Below are positions 1 to 7,470 of a stretch of 64,000 nucleotides of DNA, in pieces. Source of the stretch: an uncultured Parabacteroides sp. (GTDB taxonomy: Bacteria; Bacteroidota; Bacteroidia; Bacteroidales; Tannerellaceae). Location of the stretch: contig CAKUZF010000003.1 in NCBI GenBank assembly GCA_934718155.1, positions 1-64,000 on the forward strand, in the 5' to 3' direction. Each line of letters opens with the position of its first letter. Position 1 is the first letter of the stretch. The notes below the pieces were generated by a model. The model saw only the letters and a program-made list of their open reading frames with translations, had not been told where the DNA came from and ran no database searches. The translations under genes were made by a program, and so were the position numbers.

Positions 1-140
1 GCCAGGGCGCTGTCGGGGTGTGGATCCATCAGGGCCTCCACCCGGTCGAAGTCTATGGCAGTGTGCTCTTGGCAGGCAGTGGCCACCAGGCAGAGCAAGA
101 TGGTTAGGCAGCACGCAATGGCGTTCATGTTTCTTTTCAT
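1..140 (-). CDS. TPR/HTH regulator, N-terminus only (cut by window edge)
   Basis: This is the first ~47 codons of a gene that runs off the left edge. The start chosen is the ATG whose complement is at 138-140, followed closely by a second in-frame ATG. The translation begins with a hydrophobic lipoprotein-type signal ending in ATAC and continues with FDRVEALMDPHPDSALA, almost identical to the N-terminus of the complete gene at 550-2262. The two genes lie in the same direction, so they are tandem paralogs. About 90 bp of upstream leader is also duplicated. Function is inferred only from the complete neighbour: a membrane-anchored TPR protein with a C-terminal helix-turn-helix. Confidence 0.8.
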   Translation of the reverse strand, partial: MKRNMNAIACCLTILLCLVATACQEHTAIDFDRVEALMDPHPDSAL

Positions 141-549
141 TTCCTCGTTGTTCATTTTAGGGTTACAAGCGCTCGATCAACCCGTAGCGTTCCACTCTTC
201 TCACGCCGTTTCGAGAAGGTCTGGATGCCCACCGGGCAACGTGGCAGCTGTTGTCGTTCCATGATCGATCGATTTATTTTGTTATTGCTGCGAAGATAAG
301 CATTTTTATCCATATGTATTTACTATTTCAACGTAGCTATAACCAAGATCGGATTCATCTCTTTTCTAAGTCATCCCTTCTCAGTACCACTTTTAGTACC
401 TCTTAGCTGGTACTGGAGTTTCATACGGGTGGTACTGGAGTTTCAGTTAGCTGACACTGCAGTAATACTTAGGTGGTACTGACAAGATACTTTGAAGGCA
501 TGGATTAGGCACTCCAATTGAGTGTTCCTTCCAAGACCGGACATTTCAT
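141..549. other. Intergenic region between tandem regulators
   Basis: No gene is supported here. The part nearest 141-235 is the duplicated leader also found at 2263-2370, with a conserved inverted repeat (CTTCTC / GAGAAG on the minus strand). A TATCTTCG element on the minus strand at 291-298 is a candidate -7 box for the left copy. Positions 386-495 hold a 22-bp tandem repeat, listed separately. A short open frame at 443-718 on the minus strand overlaps the downstream end of the regulator and has no recognisable features. Confidence 0.7.
386..495. repeat. Degenerate 22-bp tandem repeat, five units
   Basis: Units start at 386, 408, 430, 452 and 474, exactly 22 bp apart. The second and third units share the 16-mer TGGTACTGGAGTTTCA (408-423 and 430-445). 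The fourth and fifth keep the ACTG and ACTT cores and a TTAGC/TTAGG end. The array lies between the stop of one regulator gene and the leader of its paralog. It could be a set of binding sites about two helical turns apart, or a simple variable-number repeat. No regulator is known for this sequence. Confidence 0.75.
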
Positions 550-2262
550 TCACAAAGAGCCAATAAAAGCCTCTAAGTCGCCATTGTTTCCACACGATTC
601 CACAATTTGCAGACGTTCCTTCAGCCGCTGCTTGCGCTTTTTCACGGCGTCGATGGAGATGCCACACAGGGCGGCTATCTCCTCGTTCTTCTGAATGCCC
701 ATACGGATGAGGCAGCACAATTCAAGGTCGGATTTCTTCAGGTCGGGATACTCCATGGTCAGGTTCGTGTAGAAGTTCGATTGGCTATAGTCCACCAACA
801 CGAAGAACTCCTTCCATTGCGCCTCCGTTAGCGGCTTTCTCTGTTTCGGGTCTCTCATCTGGCCGAGCAGGGTCTGCGAGGGTTGCAGCAGGCGTTCCAG
901 TTCCGACTGTATAGAAGCTAATTTCCTTTGATACTTCTCTTTCTTCCGCACTATCGTCTCTTTCTCTCGTTCCAACTCTTGGCTTATAGCGACCAATTGC
1001 TCGCTCTGCTTTCGAGACTGCTCCTGCTCGATTCGCTCCTTCTCCGCCTCCAGGTCATGCAGCAGGAGCAGCAACGATTTGATCTGACGCTCCTGCTCGG
1101 CGGCAAAGGCATCTTGCGCCCGTTTCCTTCGTTGCCATGCAACAAGAAAGAGGAGGAAAAGCACAAGCAGCAAGGCGGCGATCCTTCTCGCCGTCTGAAT
1201 GAATGCCTGGTTTTGCTCACTTTGGTAGTCCACTTCGGCCGTGAACCGTTTAGAGACCTCTTTGGATTGGATCGAACCGGCATAGCTATGATATAAATCA
1301 TCGTAGTGCAAGGCCAATTGAGGCTGACCAAAACTATCGTATAAATAAGACAGGGCTTGGCTCGCTTCCTTTTTTGTATATAGATTCCCTTTCATGGTAA
1401 GGGCTTGCCGCAGAAAAGGCACCGCACGGGCCGTATCTTTTCTTAGCCGATAATACTCTCCTATACTAAAATAATAGGGCGCATTTTTCTCGAAATTCGG
1501 ATCCGCATTCAATACCGTAATAATGGAATCCACCTTCGCATAAAGGCGGTTGTCACAGCAAATACCAATATATTCTTGCAAAATCTTATGGTGCGATTCT
1601 TTCCTCTTGGCTTTCTGGGAAATGGCCAATCCTTTCTCATACCAAACAGAGGCATTATTCAAATCGTTCTTCATATCATATATACGCCCTATATAGGCAT
1701 GCCCCAAGGCAATCAGGCCGCTATCTTGCGTCTTGACCGCATAGCGCAGCGTCTCTTTGTAAAGATCCATCGCACGATCCGCTATATCTTGATAGGCATA
1801 CAAGGTTGCCAACCGATAGGCGATGCGATAGAGCAGGTAATGGTCTTCAGAGTCCTTCCCGTAATCCAGGGCTTTTACCCAGCAGGCTGCGGACTGCTCG
1901 TTCTCCCGCCAGTCTTCGTAGATGCGGCCTTGCAGGTAGAGGGCCTTGGCGTAATGATGTCGGTCGTTGTGCTGCTCGTAGTATTCGGCCGAGAAGCGGA
2001 TCAGCGTATCTGTGGTGTGCGTCAGGAAGCACTTGTCTTTCGCTTCGGTCAGCAGCAAGTAGTAACGGGCCCGATCCTTGGCCGTATAATGCTGCGGCTC
2101 GACATGCAAGGTGTCGAGCAGGGCCAGGGCGCTGTCGGGATGTGGATCCATCAGGGCCTCCACCCGGTCGAAGTCTATAGCTGGTCGTTCTTGGCAGGCG
2201 GTGGCCATCAGGCAGAGCAAGACGGTTAGGCAGCACGCAATGGCGTTCATGGTATTTCTCAT
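550..2262 (-). CDS. Membrane-spanning TPR protein with C-terminal HTH (transcriptional regulator)
   Basis: The 570-residue protein has four parts. An N-terminal lipoprotein-like signal (ATACQE, Cys at residue 23) leads into TPR-type helical repeats (about 30-330). One strong transmembrane segment follows at about 360-380 (ALLLVLFLLFLVAW). Beyond it lie a charged coiled coil (about 385-450) and a C-terminal helix-turn-helix with LCCLIRMG and ISIDAVKKRKQRL. This order suggests periplasmic TPRs connected through the membrane to a cytoplasmic DNA-binding domain, an arrangement common in Bacteroidetes. The ligand and target genes are unknown. The start is the ATG at 2260-2262; a second ATG lies four codons in. 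A near-identical gene begins at 140. A TATCTTCG element (minus strand, 2375-2382) is a possible -7 box. Confidence 0.8.
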   Translation of the reverse strand: MRNTMNAIACCLTVLLCLMATACQERPAIDFDRVEALMDPHPDSALALLDTLHVEPQHYTAKDRARYYLLLTEAKDKCFLTHTTDTLIRFSAEYYEQHNDRHHYAKALYLQGRIYEDWRENEQSAACWVKALDYGKDSEDHYLLYRIAYRLATLYAYQDIADRAMDLYKETLRYAVKTQDSGLIALGHAYIGRIYDMKNDLNNASVWYEKGLAISQKAKRKESHHKILQEYIGICCDNRLYAKVDSIITVLNADPNFEKNAPYYFSIGEYYRLRKDTARAVPFLRQALTMKGNLYTKKEASQALSYLYDSFGQPQLALHYDDLYHSYAGSIQSKEVSKRFTAEVDYQSEQNQAFIQTARRIAALLLVLFLLFLVAWQRRKRAQDAFAAEQERQIKSLLLLLHDLEAEKERIEQEQSRKQSEQLVAISQELEREKETIVRKKEKYQRKLASIQSELERLLQPSQTLLGQMRDPKQRKPLTEAQWKEFFVLVDYSQSNFYTNLTMEYPDLKKSDLELCCLIRMGIQKNEEIAALCGISIDAVKKRKQRLKERLQIVESCGNNGDLEAFIGSL

Positions 2263-2711
2263 TTCCTCGTTGTCTGTTTTAAGATTACATGCGCTCGATC
2301 AACCCGTAGCGTCCCCTCTCCTTCTCACACCTTTTCGAGAAGGTCAGGATGCCCACCGGGCAACGTGGCAACTGCGAAGATAGGAAAAACAATCGTTATA
2401 AAAAAAACAAAGCACATCGAAATTACGTTTTACACTATGATTAAAACACTTACAACTATTGAACAAACAAGGAAAACTCACCCATTAAAGGCTATTCAAC
2501 TCGTAAGCTTACGGCTTGTCAAGCCGCAAGCTTACGACTACCCCTACTCGCAAACTTGCGGCTCGACTAATGAATAACTGTTCACTTAGAAAGGCAAAAA
2601 CAATTACTTTAAATCACTTTAAACCGGCGAAACAATCATCGGAGCAGAGTTGTGTTGCCCACACAAACGAAAAGTCGTATCTTCGCCCACAAAATATTAT
2701 AGTATAACATC
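2263..2711. other. Divergent intergenic region with repeated hairpin sequence
   Basis: This region separates the minus-strand TPR/HTH regulator from the plus-strand hydrolase. Positions 2263-2370 are the regulator leader, duplicated at 141-235. Positions 2502-2565 hold a short degenerate repeat that also forms a hairpin (listed separately). A plus-strand TATCTTCG at 2678-2685, with TTG about 20 bp upstream, is a candidate promoter for the hydrolase gene. Short open frames at 2365-2577 and 2516-2707 are low-complexity and unsupported. Confidence 0.6.
2502..2565. repeat. Hairpin-forming direct repeat around AAGCTTACG
   Basis: CGTAAGCTT at 2502-2510 pairs with AAGCTTACG at 2528-2536, and CGGCTTG pairs with CAAGCCG inside, giving a near-perfect stem with a tiny loop. 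The core AAGCTTACGGC recurs at 2505, at 2528 (as AAGCTTACGAC) and at 2552 (as AAACTTGCGGC), a spacing of 23-24 bp. It lacks a T-run on the plus strand, so it is not a standard terminator. It may be an operator or another degenerate short tandem repeat. Confidence 0.6.
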
Positions 2712-3743
2712 ATGAGACATCTACTTCATACATCCTTTTCAGCGCCACGCCTCCTATTCTTCATCGGGCTCATGCTCCTCGCATTCTCGGCAAGCGCACA
2801 ATATACGCCCGATATCTTGGGGAAGAACTACGTGCAGCGCACATTCCACATGGGAGAGGATGAAGAAGGAGAAATCGTCAGCACACTGGTGAAACGGCTG
2901 GGCAACGACACCTCCACCCAAGCCCTGCTCTACGTGCATGGCTACAACGACTACTTCTTTCAGCAAGCCATGGGCGACTCGATAGCGAAATGGGGCTATC
3001 GCTTCTACGCCATCGACCTGCGCAAGTATGGGCGCTCCCTGCGCGACTACCAAGACGCATTCTATTGCGAGAGCTTAGAGGAGTACTTCGCCGACCTCGA
3101 CTCCGCCTTAGCGGTCGTGCGCCAAGAAGGAGCAGAAAAGGTCTTCCTGATGGGCCACTCAACGGGAGGGCTAATCACCAGTTATTACCTGCAAGAGCGA
3201 CAAGCCACGGCCGGCGTAGATGGATTGATACTAAACAGCCCCTTCTTAGATTGGAACTTCGACTGGTGGATGGAAAAGGTGGTGCTCCCCTCTATCGCCA
3301 CCCTTGGGAAATACTGGCCACACCTGGCCGTAGCTGGCGAACCGGGCAACCCCAATTATGCCTTCAGCCTGCTAAAAGCCTACAAGGGCGAGTGGACCTT
3401 CCGCACCGACTGGAAGATGCCTTACGGACACACGAAACGAGCCGGCTGGATACGAGCCATCCATTTGGCTCAGAAAAAACTTCAACAGGGCAAGCCGCTG
3501 ACCTGCCCCGTGCTGGTGCTCTCGTCGAACCGCTCCCTGCCGGAAACGGAGACTTGGGACGAAGCCTTCCGATCGGCCGACATCGTGCTCGACGTGGACG
3601 ACATAGCGCATTATGGCTCACAGCTGAGCGCACAAGCCACCTACCAGAGCGTGGCCGACGGATTGCACGACTTGGTGCTCTCGGGCAAGGCCGCACGCAA
3701 ACAGACCTACTCGATCATTCACGATTGGATCATTAGCAAGTAA
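2712..3743 (+). CDS. Secreted alpha/beta hydrolase (serine hydrolase)
   Basis: The 343-residue protein has a signal peptide ending SASA, cleaved before Gln30. The nucleophile elbow is GHSTGG with Ser150. An oxyanion-side HGYNDYF lies near residue 76, and the later acidic and His residues fit an alpha/beta hydrolase fold of the monoacylglycerol lipase/lysophospholipase type. The likely location is periplasmic or outer-membrane associated, acting on an ester or acylated substrate that cannot be named from sequence. The Wzi-like gene starts 10 bp downstream, so the two are probably one operon with an envelope role. A candidate promoter lies at 2654-2685. Confidence 0.82.
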   Translation: MRHLLHTSFSAPRLLFFIGLMLLAFSASAQYTPDILGKNYVQRTFHMGEDEEGEIVSTLVKRLGNDTSTQALLYVHGYNDYFFQQAMGDSIAKWGYRFYAIDLRKYGRSLRDYQDAFYCESLEEYFADLDSALAVVRQEGAEKVFLMGHSTGGLITSYYLQERQATAGVDGLILNSPFLDWNFDWWMEKVVLPSIATLGKYWPHLAVAGEPGNPNYAFSLLKAYKGEWTFRTDWKMPYGHTKRAGWIRAIHLAQKKLQQGKPLTCPVLVLSSNRSLPETETWDEAFRSADIVLDVDDIAHYGSQLSAQATYQSVADGLHDLVLSGKAARKQTYSIIHDWIISK

Positions 3744-3753
3744 GAAGAACAAC

Positions 3754-5223
3754 ATGAGACCTATAGCTACTTTCTGGATCAGCCTACTGGCGGGCATGGG
3801 CTGCTTATCGACCGGCACCGCACAAACAACACACTACGAGGCAACACTCTTTGGCTCCGCAGCAAGCGGAGGAAGCACCCCTTTTTGGCAGGTGAGCAAC
3901 CGCCACGCCAAGGTGCCGCTCAAAAGCGGCAACGGCTATCTTTCAGGGGCCATTTATCACCAACAGCGCTATAACAATGGACTCCGCTGGGGAGCCGGCA
4001 TGGGGGTGATCGCCGCTGCCCCACGCAATCGAAACGTCTATCTGCAACAGCTCTATGCCGAAGTGGGCTACCGCTGCTTGCAACTATGCGTCGGCAGCCG
4101 GGAAGGGAGAAACGACCTGGTAGATGCCCGCCTAAGCTCGGGCGACATGACCTACTCGGGCAATGCCAGCCCGATTCCAGAGGTAAACATCAGCATCCCA
4201 CAGTTCACGGTTGTGCCCTTGACGAAGGGCTGGCTGCAGGTGAAAGGCGATTTCGCTATAGGCCGCTCCTTCGACCGCCATACGATCGAACAGTTCGCCA
4301 ACGAAAAAGAGACCTACGTCTATGACATCTTGTGGCATCACAAATCGCTCGCCCTACAGGTGAAGGACACACGCTACGGCTTCCCCCTATCGGCACGCAT
4401 CGGCGTGAACCATTGGGCACAATGGGGCGGCACTTCGACCAATCCGAAAATTGGCGTACAACCTCATTCGTTCAAAGACCTATTGCGCGTGATTGGCGGA
4501 AGGAGCGGCGGCGACAACGCGACCTTTGCCGACCAAGACAACGTGTTGGGCGCACACTACGGAACGTATGACTTCAAGCTGACCTATACACACGACAAAG
4601 GCAGCCTCACGGCCTACCACCAACACTACTTCAACGACCTGTCGGGCATGGTGTTCGAGAATGGGACAGATGGACTTTGGGGAGGCGAACTGACGATCAA
4701 CGGATTGCCGTGGCTGAAGAAGGTGATCGTGGAGTATGTCAACACCCGCGATCAAAGCGGACCGTTTCATTTCATCTGGTTCGACCATGAGAAGCACCCA
4801 GGTGTGGGCGGCGGAGGCGACGACTACTACAACAACGGAGAGTATCGCACGGGCTTTACGTATGCCAACCAAGCCATCGGATCGCCCCTACTGATCTCGC
4901 CCGCACACAACGACAACGGAGATATCACCTTTCGACACAACCGCATACGCGACTGGCACTTCGCCGCAGAGGGAGCACTCTCGACCCACCTCTCCTATCG
5001 CCTACTCTTCACGAAGATGAACAGCTGGGGCACCTGTTTCCGCCCCCTCTTGCAGCAGCAGAGCGGCACCTCATCGCTGCTTGAACTGAGCTATCAGCAC
5101 CCGCGCTGGGCCAGTTGGCAATGCAGTGCCTCCGTGGGGTTAGACACAGGAAGCCTCTTGGGAGATCATGTTGGCTTCGGCCTCTCGATCACCAAAAGGG
5201 GCATCTTGAAACGTTGGGAATAA
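3754..5223 (+). CDS. Capsule assembly Wzi-family outer-membrane protein
   Basis: The 489-residue protein has a signal peptide ending GTA, cleaved before Gln24. The rest is rich in alternating aromatic and polar stretches typical of an outer-membrane beta-barrel. N-terminal features (FWQVSNRHAKVP, a GNGYLSGA segment, the GSREG turn) resemble the Wzi-like family found in Bacteroidetes capsule loci. Wzi proteins in enterobacteria help attach capsule polysaccharide to the surface. No capsule synthesis genes are nearby, so the role here is inferred from family only. It follows the hydrolase gene by 10 bp and converges on plsC with only 8 bp between the stops. Confidence 0.8.
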   Translation: MRPIATFWISLLAGMGCLSTGTAQTTHYEATLFGSAASGGSTPFWQVSNRHAKVPLKSGNGYLSGAIYHQQRYNNGLRWGAGMGVIAAAPRNRNVYLQQLYAEVGYRCLQLCVGSREGRNDLVDARLSSGDMTYSGNASPIPEVNISIPQFTVVPLTKGWLQVKGDFAIGRSFDRHTIEQFANEKETYVYDILWHHKSLALQVKDTRYGFPLSARIGVNHWAQWGGTSTNPKIGVQPHSFKDLLRVIGGRSGGDNATFADQDNVLGAHYGTYDFKLTYTHDKGSLTAYHQHYFNDLSGMVFENGTDGLWGGELTINGLPWLKKVIVEYVNTRDQSGPFHFIWFDHEKHPGVGGGGDDYYNNGEYRTGFTYANQAIGSPLLISPAHNDNGDITFRHNRIRDWHFAAEGALSTHLSYRLLFTKMNSWGTCFRPLLQQQSGTSSLLELSYQHPRWASWQCSASVGLDTGSLLGDHVGFGLSITKRGILKRWE

Positions 5224-5231
5224 ACCGCCGC

Positions 5232-5969
5232 TTATTGATAGGCAGGCCACAAGCCTTCAGCGATCGAGGCTCGCGTCTCGTCGGCCAACGCTTGCAATCC
5301 CTTATGGGTGTTCTCCACCCCTTCGGTCGATACCGCAGGATGAATCACCATCTCCATAGGCGCATGGCGCAGATTCAGGGAGCCTATTGGCAACACGTCG
5401 AACGGTCCGTTCAGCGTGATAGGTATGATGGGAAGATGCTGATCGACAGCCATCTGATAAGCCCCTTTCTTAAAGCGACCCATCTTGCCCGTTTGCGAGC
5501 GGGAGCCTTCGGGGAAAACCATGATTGAAGCCCCTTTGCGCAAGCTACGCTCCGCATCGCGCACGCTCTTCGCCGCAGTCTTAGGCGAGGAATTGTCTAC
5601 AAAGATGAAGCCAGCCGCCCGACAAGCCGCTCCCACGAAAGGGATCTTGCCGATTCCGGCCTTCATCACCCATTTGATAGGGACCCCCAGGAAACCATAA
5701 ATCAAGAAGATGTCGAACGCCCCCTGATGGTTGGCCACGAAGACGTAAGAGCGACCTCGCTCAATATGCTCCATGCCTCGCACACGCACAGGGCAGAAGG
5801 CCAAATAGCAAGTCAACCGAGACCATATCATACCGGGATAATAGGCAAAGATGCGCTCACTACCCAGCATGCAGCCGATGATGACCGTAACGGCTGTGAG
5901 GAACGTCAGTACCAAGAAAACGGGTACGCCAACCAGCCAAAAATAGATTCTGAAGAGGATTCTGCCCAT
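5232..5969 (-). CDS. plsC: 1-acyl-sn-glycerol-3-phosphate acyltransferase (PlsC family)
   Basis: The 245-residue protein has N-terminal hydrophobic segments (about 5-35) for inner-membrane attachment, the acyltransferase motif NHQGAFD (His81, Asp86) and a FPEGSRS motif near residue 150. It transfers an acyl chain to lysophosphatidic acid in phospholipid synthesis. The frame stays open upstream to 6017. The start at 5969 (MGRILFRIYF) is preferred because a consensus TATATTTG promoter box lies at 5989-5996, so transcription would begin downstream of the longer start. The gene appears to be a single transcription unit, convergent with the Wzi-like gene. Confidence 0.88.
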   Translation of the reverse strand: MGRILFRIYFWLVGVPVFLVLTFLTAVTVIIGCMLGSERIFAYYPGMIWSRLTCYLAFCPVRVRGMEHIERGRSYVFVANHQGAFDIFLIYGFLGVPIKWVMKAGIGKIPFVGAACRAAGFIFVDNSSPKTAAKSVRDAERSLRKGASIMVFPEGSRSQTGKMGRFKKGAYQMAVDQHLPIIPITLNGPFDVLPIGSLNLRHAPMEMVIHPAVSTEGVENTHKGLQALADETRASIAEGLWPAYQ

Positions 5970-5988
5970 GTTCAACTTGATTTTGGCA

Positions 5989-5996
5989 CAAATATA
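5989..5996 (-). promoter_or_regulatory. -7 promoter element for plsC
   Basis: The minus strand reads TATATTTG, an exact match to the Bacteroidetes -7 consensus TAnnTTTG. It lies about 20 bp before the chosen plsC start. No convincing TTTG -33 box is present at the usual spacing. Confidence 0.5.
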
Positions 5997-6108
5997 GCGG
6001 CAAAATTTAACCTGCACCTTATTTTTCTCGCAAAATATTTTCTCGTACGGGTTATTATTGCTTTATTTGCGGTAGCAAAAGAATATAAATATATAAACAT
6101 CTATATCC

Positions 6109-6279
6109 ATGAATGAGTTGATTAAAAATCTCGGGGTAATCGTATTGATTATTGGTGTGGTAGTATTGGCTGTGCCTTTCTTGAATGGTGGTATGAACAA
6201 CACGATTCTGTTGGCCGGTTTAGGTTTGATCATCCTTGGCTATTTGGGCCATATTGCGATCAACAAGCGTATGGAGTAA
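6109..6279 (+). CDS. Small membrane protein, 56 residues
   Basis: A short complete reading frame starts MNELIKNLG and ends INKRME. It has two hydrophobic segments: about residues 8-24 (VIVLIIGVVVLAVPF) and 33-50 (ILLAGLGLIILGYLGHI), separated by the hairpin NGGMNN. Charged residues are confined to the two ends, giving a compact double-spanning inner-membrane protein. Its function is unknown. It stands alone: divergent from plsC, and followed at once by a strong terminator at 6300-6337. A near-consensus box TTTATTTG at 6062-6069 could be its promoter. The separate transcription unit and clean membrane pattern argue for a real gene. Confidence 0.75.
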   Translation: MNELIKNLGVIVLIIGVVVLAVPFLNGGMNNTILLAGLGLIILGYLGHIAINKRME

Positions 6280-6299
6280 TCCATTGGCTATTACCACAA

Positions 6300-6337
6300 T
6301 AAAAAGGGACGACCTGCATTGGCCGCCCCTTTTTTAT
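6300..6337. terminator. Bidirectional Rho-independent terminator
   Basis: AAAAAGGG..CG..CC pairs with GG.CG.CCCCTTTTTT around a short loop. There are T-runs on both strands, so it can end both the small membrane protein gene and the convergent aminotransferase gene. Confidence 0.8.
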
Positions 6338-6359
6338 TATTCATCTCACCGACTTATCG

Positions 6360-7394
6360 CTATTCGTGCTGAAGCTCCAGCCAGCGCTTTATGCCCTCTA
6401 CCAACTGGTCGTTCTGCTCGGTGCGCTGTGTAGAAAGGCGCACATAAGTCTCGTCGAGTCCTCTGAAATTGGATGCGTCGCGAATCAAGATGCCCTCTTG
6501 CTCCAACAGATACTGCTTCAGCGAGGCCGCCGTGCCCTTCTTTAAGCGCATCAGGAAGAAGGTGGTAGAGGTAGGAAGCACCTCCACGTCGTCTAACTTA
6601 CGCAACTGATAGATCAAGTCGCTCGTCTCGCGTTGCCACTTGCGAATGGGCAACGTGAACTGCGCCGGGTGGATCAAGATATACTTGCTGGCTTCGACCG
6701 CCACGGCGTTGACCGACCAAGGAATGATGTACTGGTTCAACCGCTCCGTGATCGCCTCATCGGCCATGACATAACCGATGCGCAAGCCCGGGATGTTGTA
6801 GGCCTTCGAGATGGAATGCACCAAGATCAGGTTCTTATGCGTCTTGACATCGCTCGGCTTCAGCATCTCTTCGGTGGTGAAGGCCACGTAAGCCTGATCG
6901 ATCACAAACAGCGTCTCGGGGTTTGCCTCGATCAAACGCAAAAGCTCCGTGCGATGGATCAGCTTGCCATCCGGGTTGTTGGGGTTGCAGATCCAGCAGA
7001 AGTCCTGTCCTTCCAGCGAGAGCTCCGACAGATCCTCGTCGTTAGAGAAGAAGTTGATTGTATGCTCATGCAAACGACAAGCATCCTCATACTCCGCAAA
7101 CGAGGGGATAAAGATTGTTGATTCCGCTCCACGCCAAGCCTGCGCAATCAAATAGAACGCCGTGATTGAGCCATTGGTCACCACGATGTTCTCCTCATTC
7201 ACCTCATGTCGGCGGGCCAAGAGGCGCTTCAAGGTGGCCGCATCCGGCTCCGGATAGCGCGTCAACATATCAAACTTCTCGTTCAGATGTCCTTTGAGCT
7301 TCTCCAAGTTCGCTCCATGCCACACATTCGAGCTGAAGTTTACCTTCACCTCGCCTTTCGCATTGTAAAAATCGTCTCCGTGTCCGTATAACAT
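6360..7394 (-). CDS. PLP-dependent class I/II aminotransferase, CobD/HisC-like
   Basis: The 344-residue fold-type I PLP enzyme has NPNNPDG at about 137-143, the cofactor-binding Asp166 (VIDQAYVAF), the Schiff-base Lys197 in HSISKAYNIPGLRIGY, and a C-terminal Arg motif (YVRLSTQ). The start HGDD and the pattern RYPEPDA, followed by NG(S/E)..F, resemble threonine-phosphate decarboxylase (CobD) more than a typical HisC. It could therefore make (R)-1-aminopropan-2-ol phosphate for cobalamin, or act as a histidinol-phosphate-type aminotransferase. Neither cobalamin nor histidine genes are adjacent, so the substrate stays open. It is about the usual family length (350-360). Confidence 0.78.
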   Translation of the reverse strand: MLYGHGDDFYNAKGEVKVNFSSNVWHGANLEKLKGHLNEKFDMLTRYPEPDAATLKRLLARRHEVNEENIVVTNGSITAFYLIAQAWRGAESTIFIPSFAEYEDACRLHEHTINFFSNDEDLSELSLEGQDFCWICNPNNPDGKLIHRTELLRLIEANPETLFVIDQAYVAFTTEEMLKPSDVKTHKNLILVHSISKAYNIPGLRIGYVMADEAITERLNQYIIPWSVNAVAVEASKYILIHPAQFTLPIRKWQRETSDLIYQLRKLDDVEVLPTSTTFFLMRLKKGTAASLKQYLLEQEGILIRDASNFRGLDETYVRLSTQRTEQNDQLVEGIKRWLELQHE

Positions 7395-7470
7395 ATACTT
7401 TCTTTTGGTTTTATCTGGTTTATATCTTCTCGATTATCGGTTACAAATTTACGAATCTTTTTGGCTTTTC

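Noticed and set aside
443..718. 91-codon minus-strand frame near the end of the TPR/HTH regulator
   Set aside because: It overlaps the regulator and the repeat array, in a different frame, without family features.
7395..7470. Cobalamin riboswitch upstream of the CobD-like gene
   Set aside because: The upstream gap is under 80 bp and shows no B12-box-like sequence.
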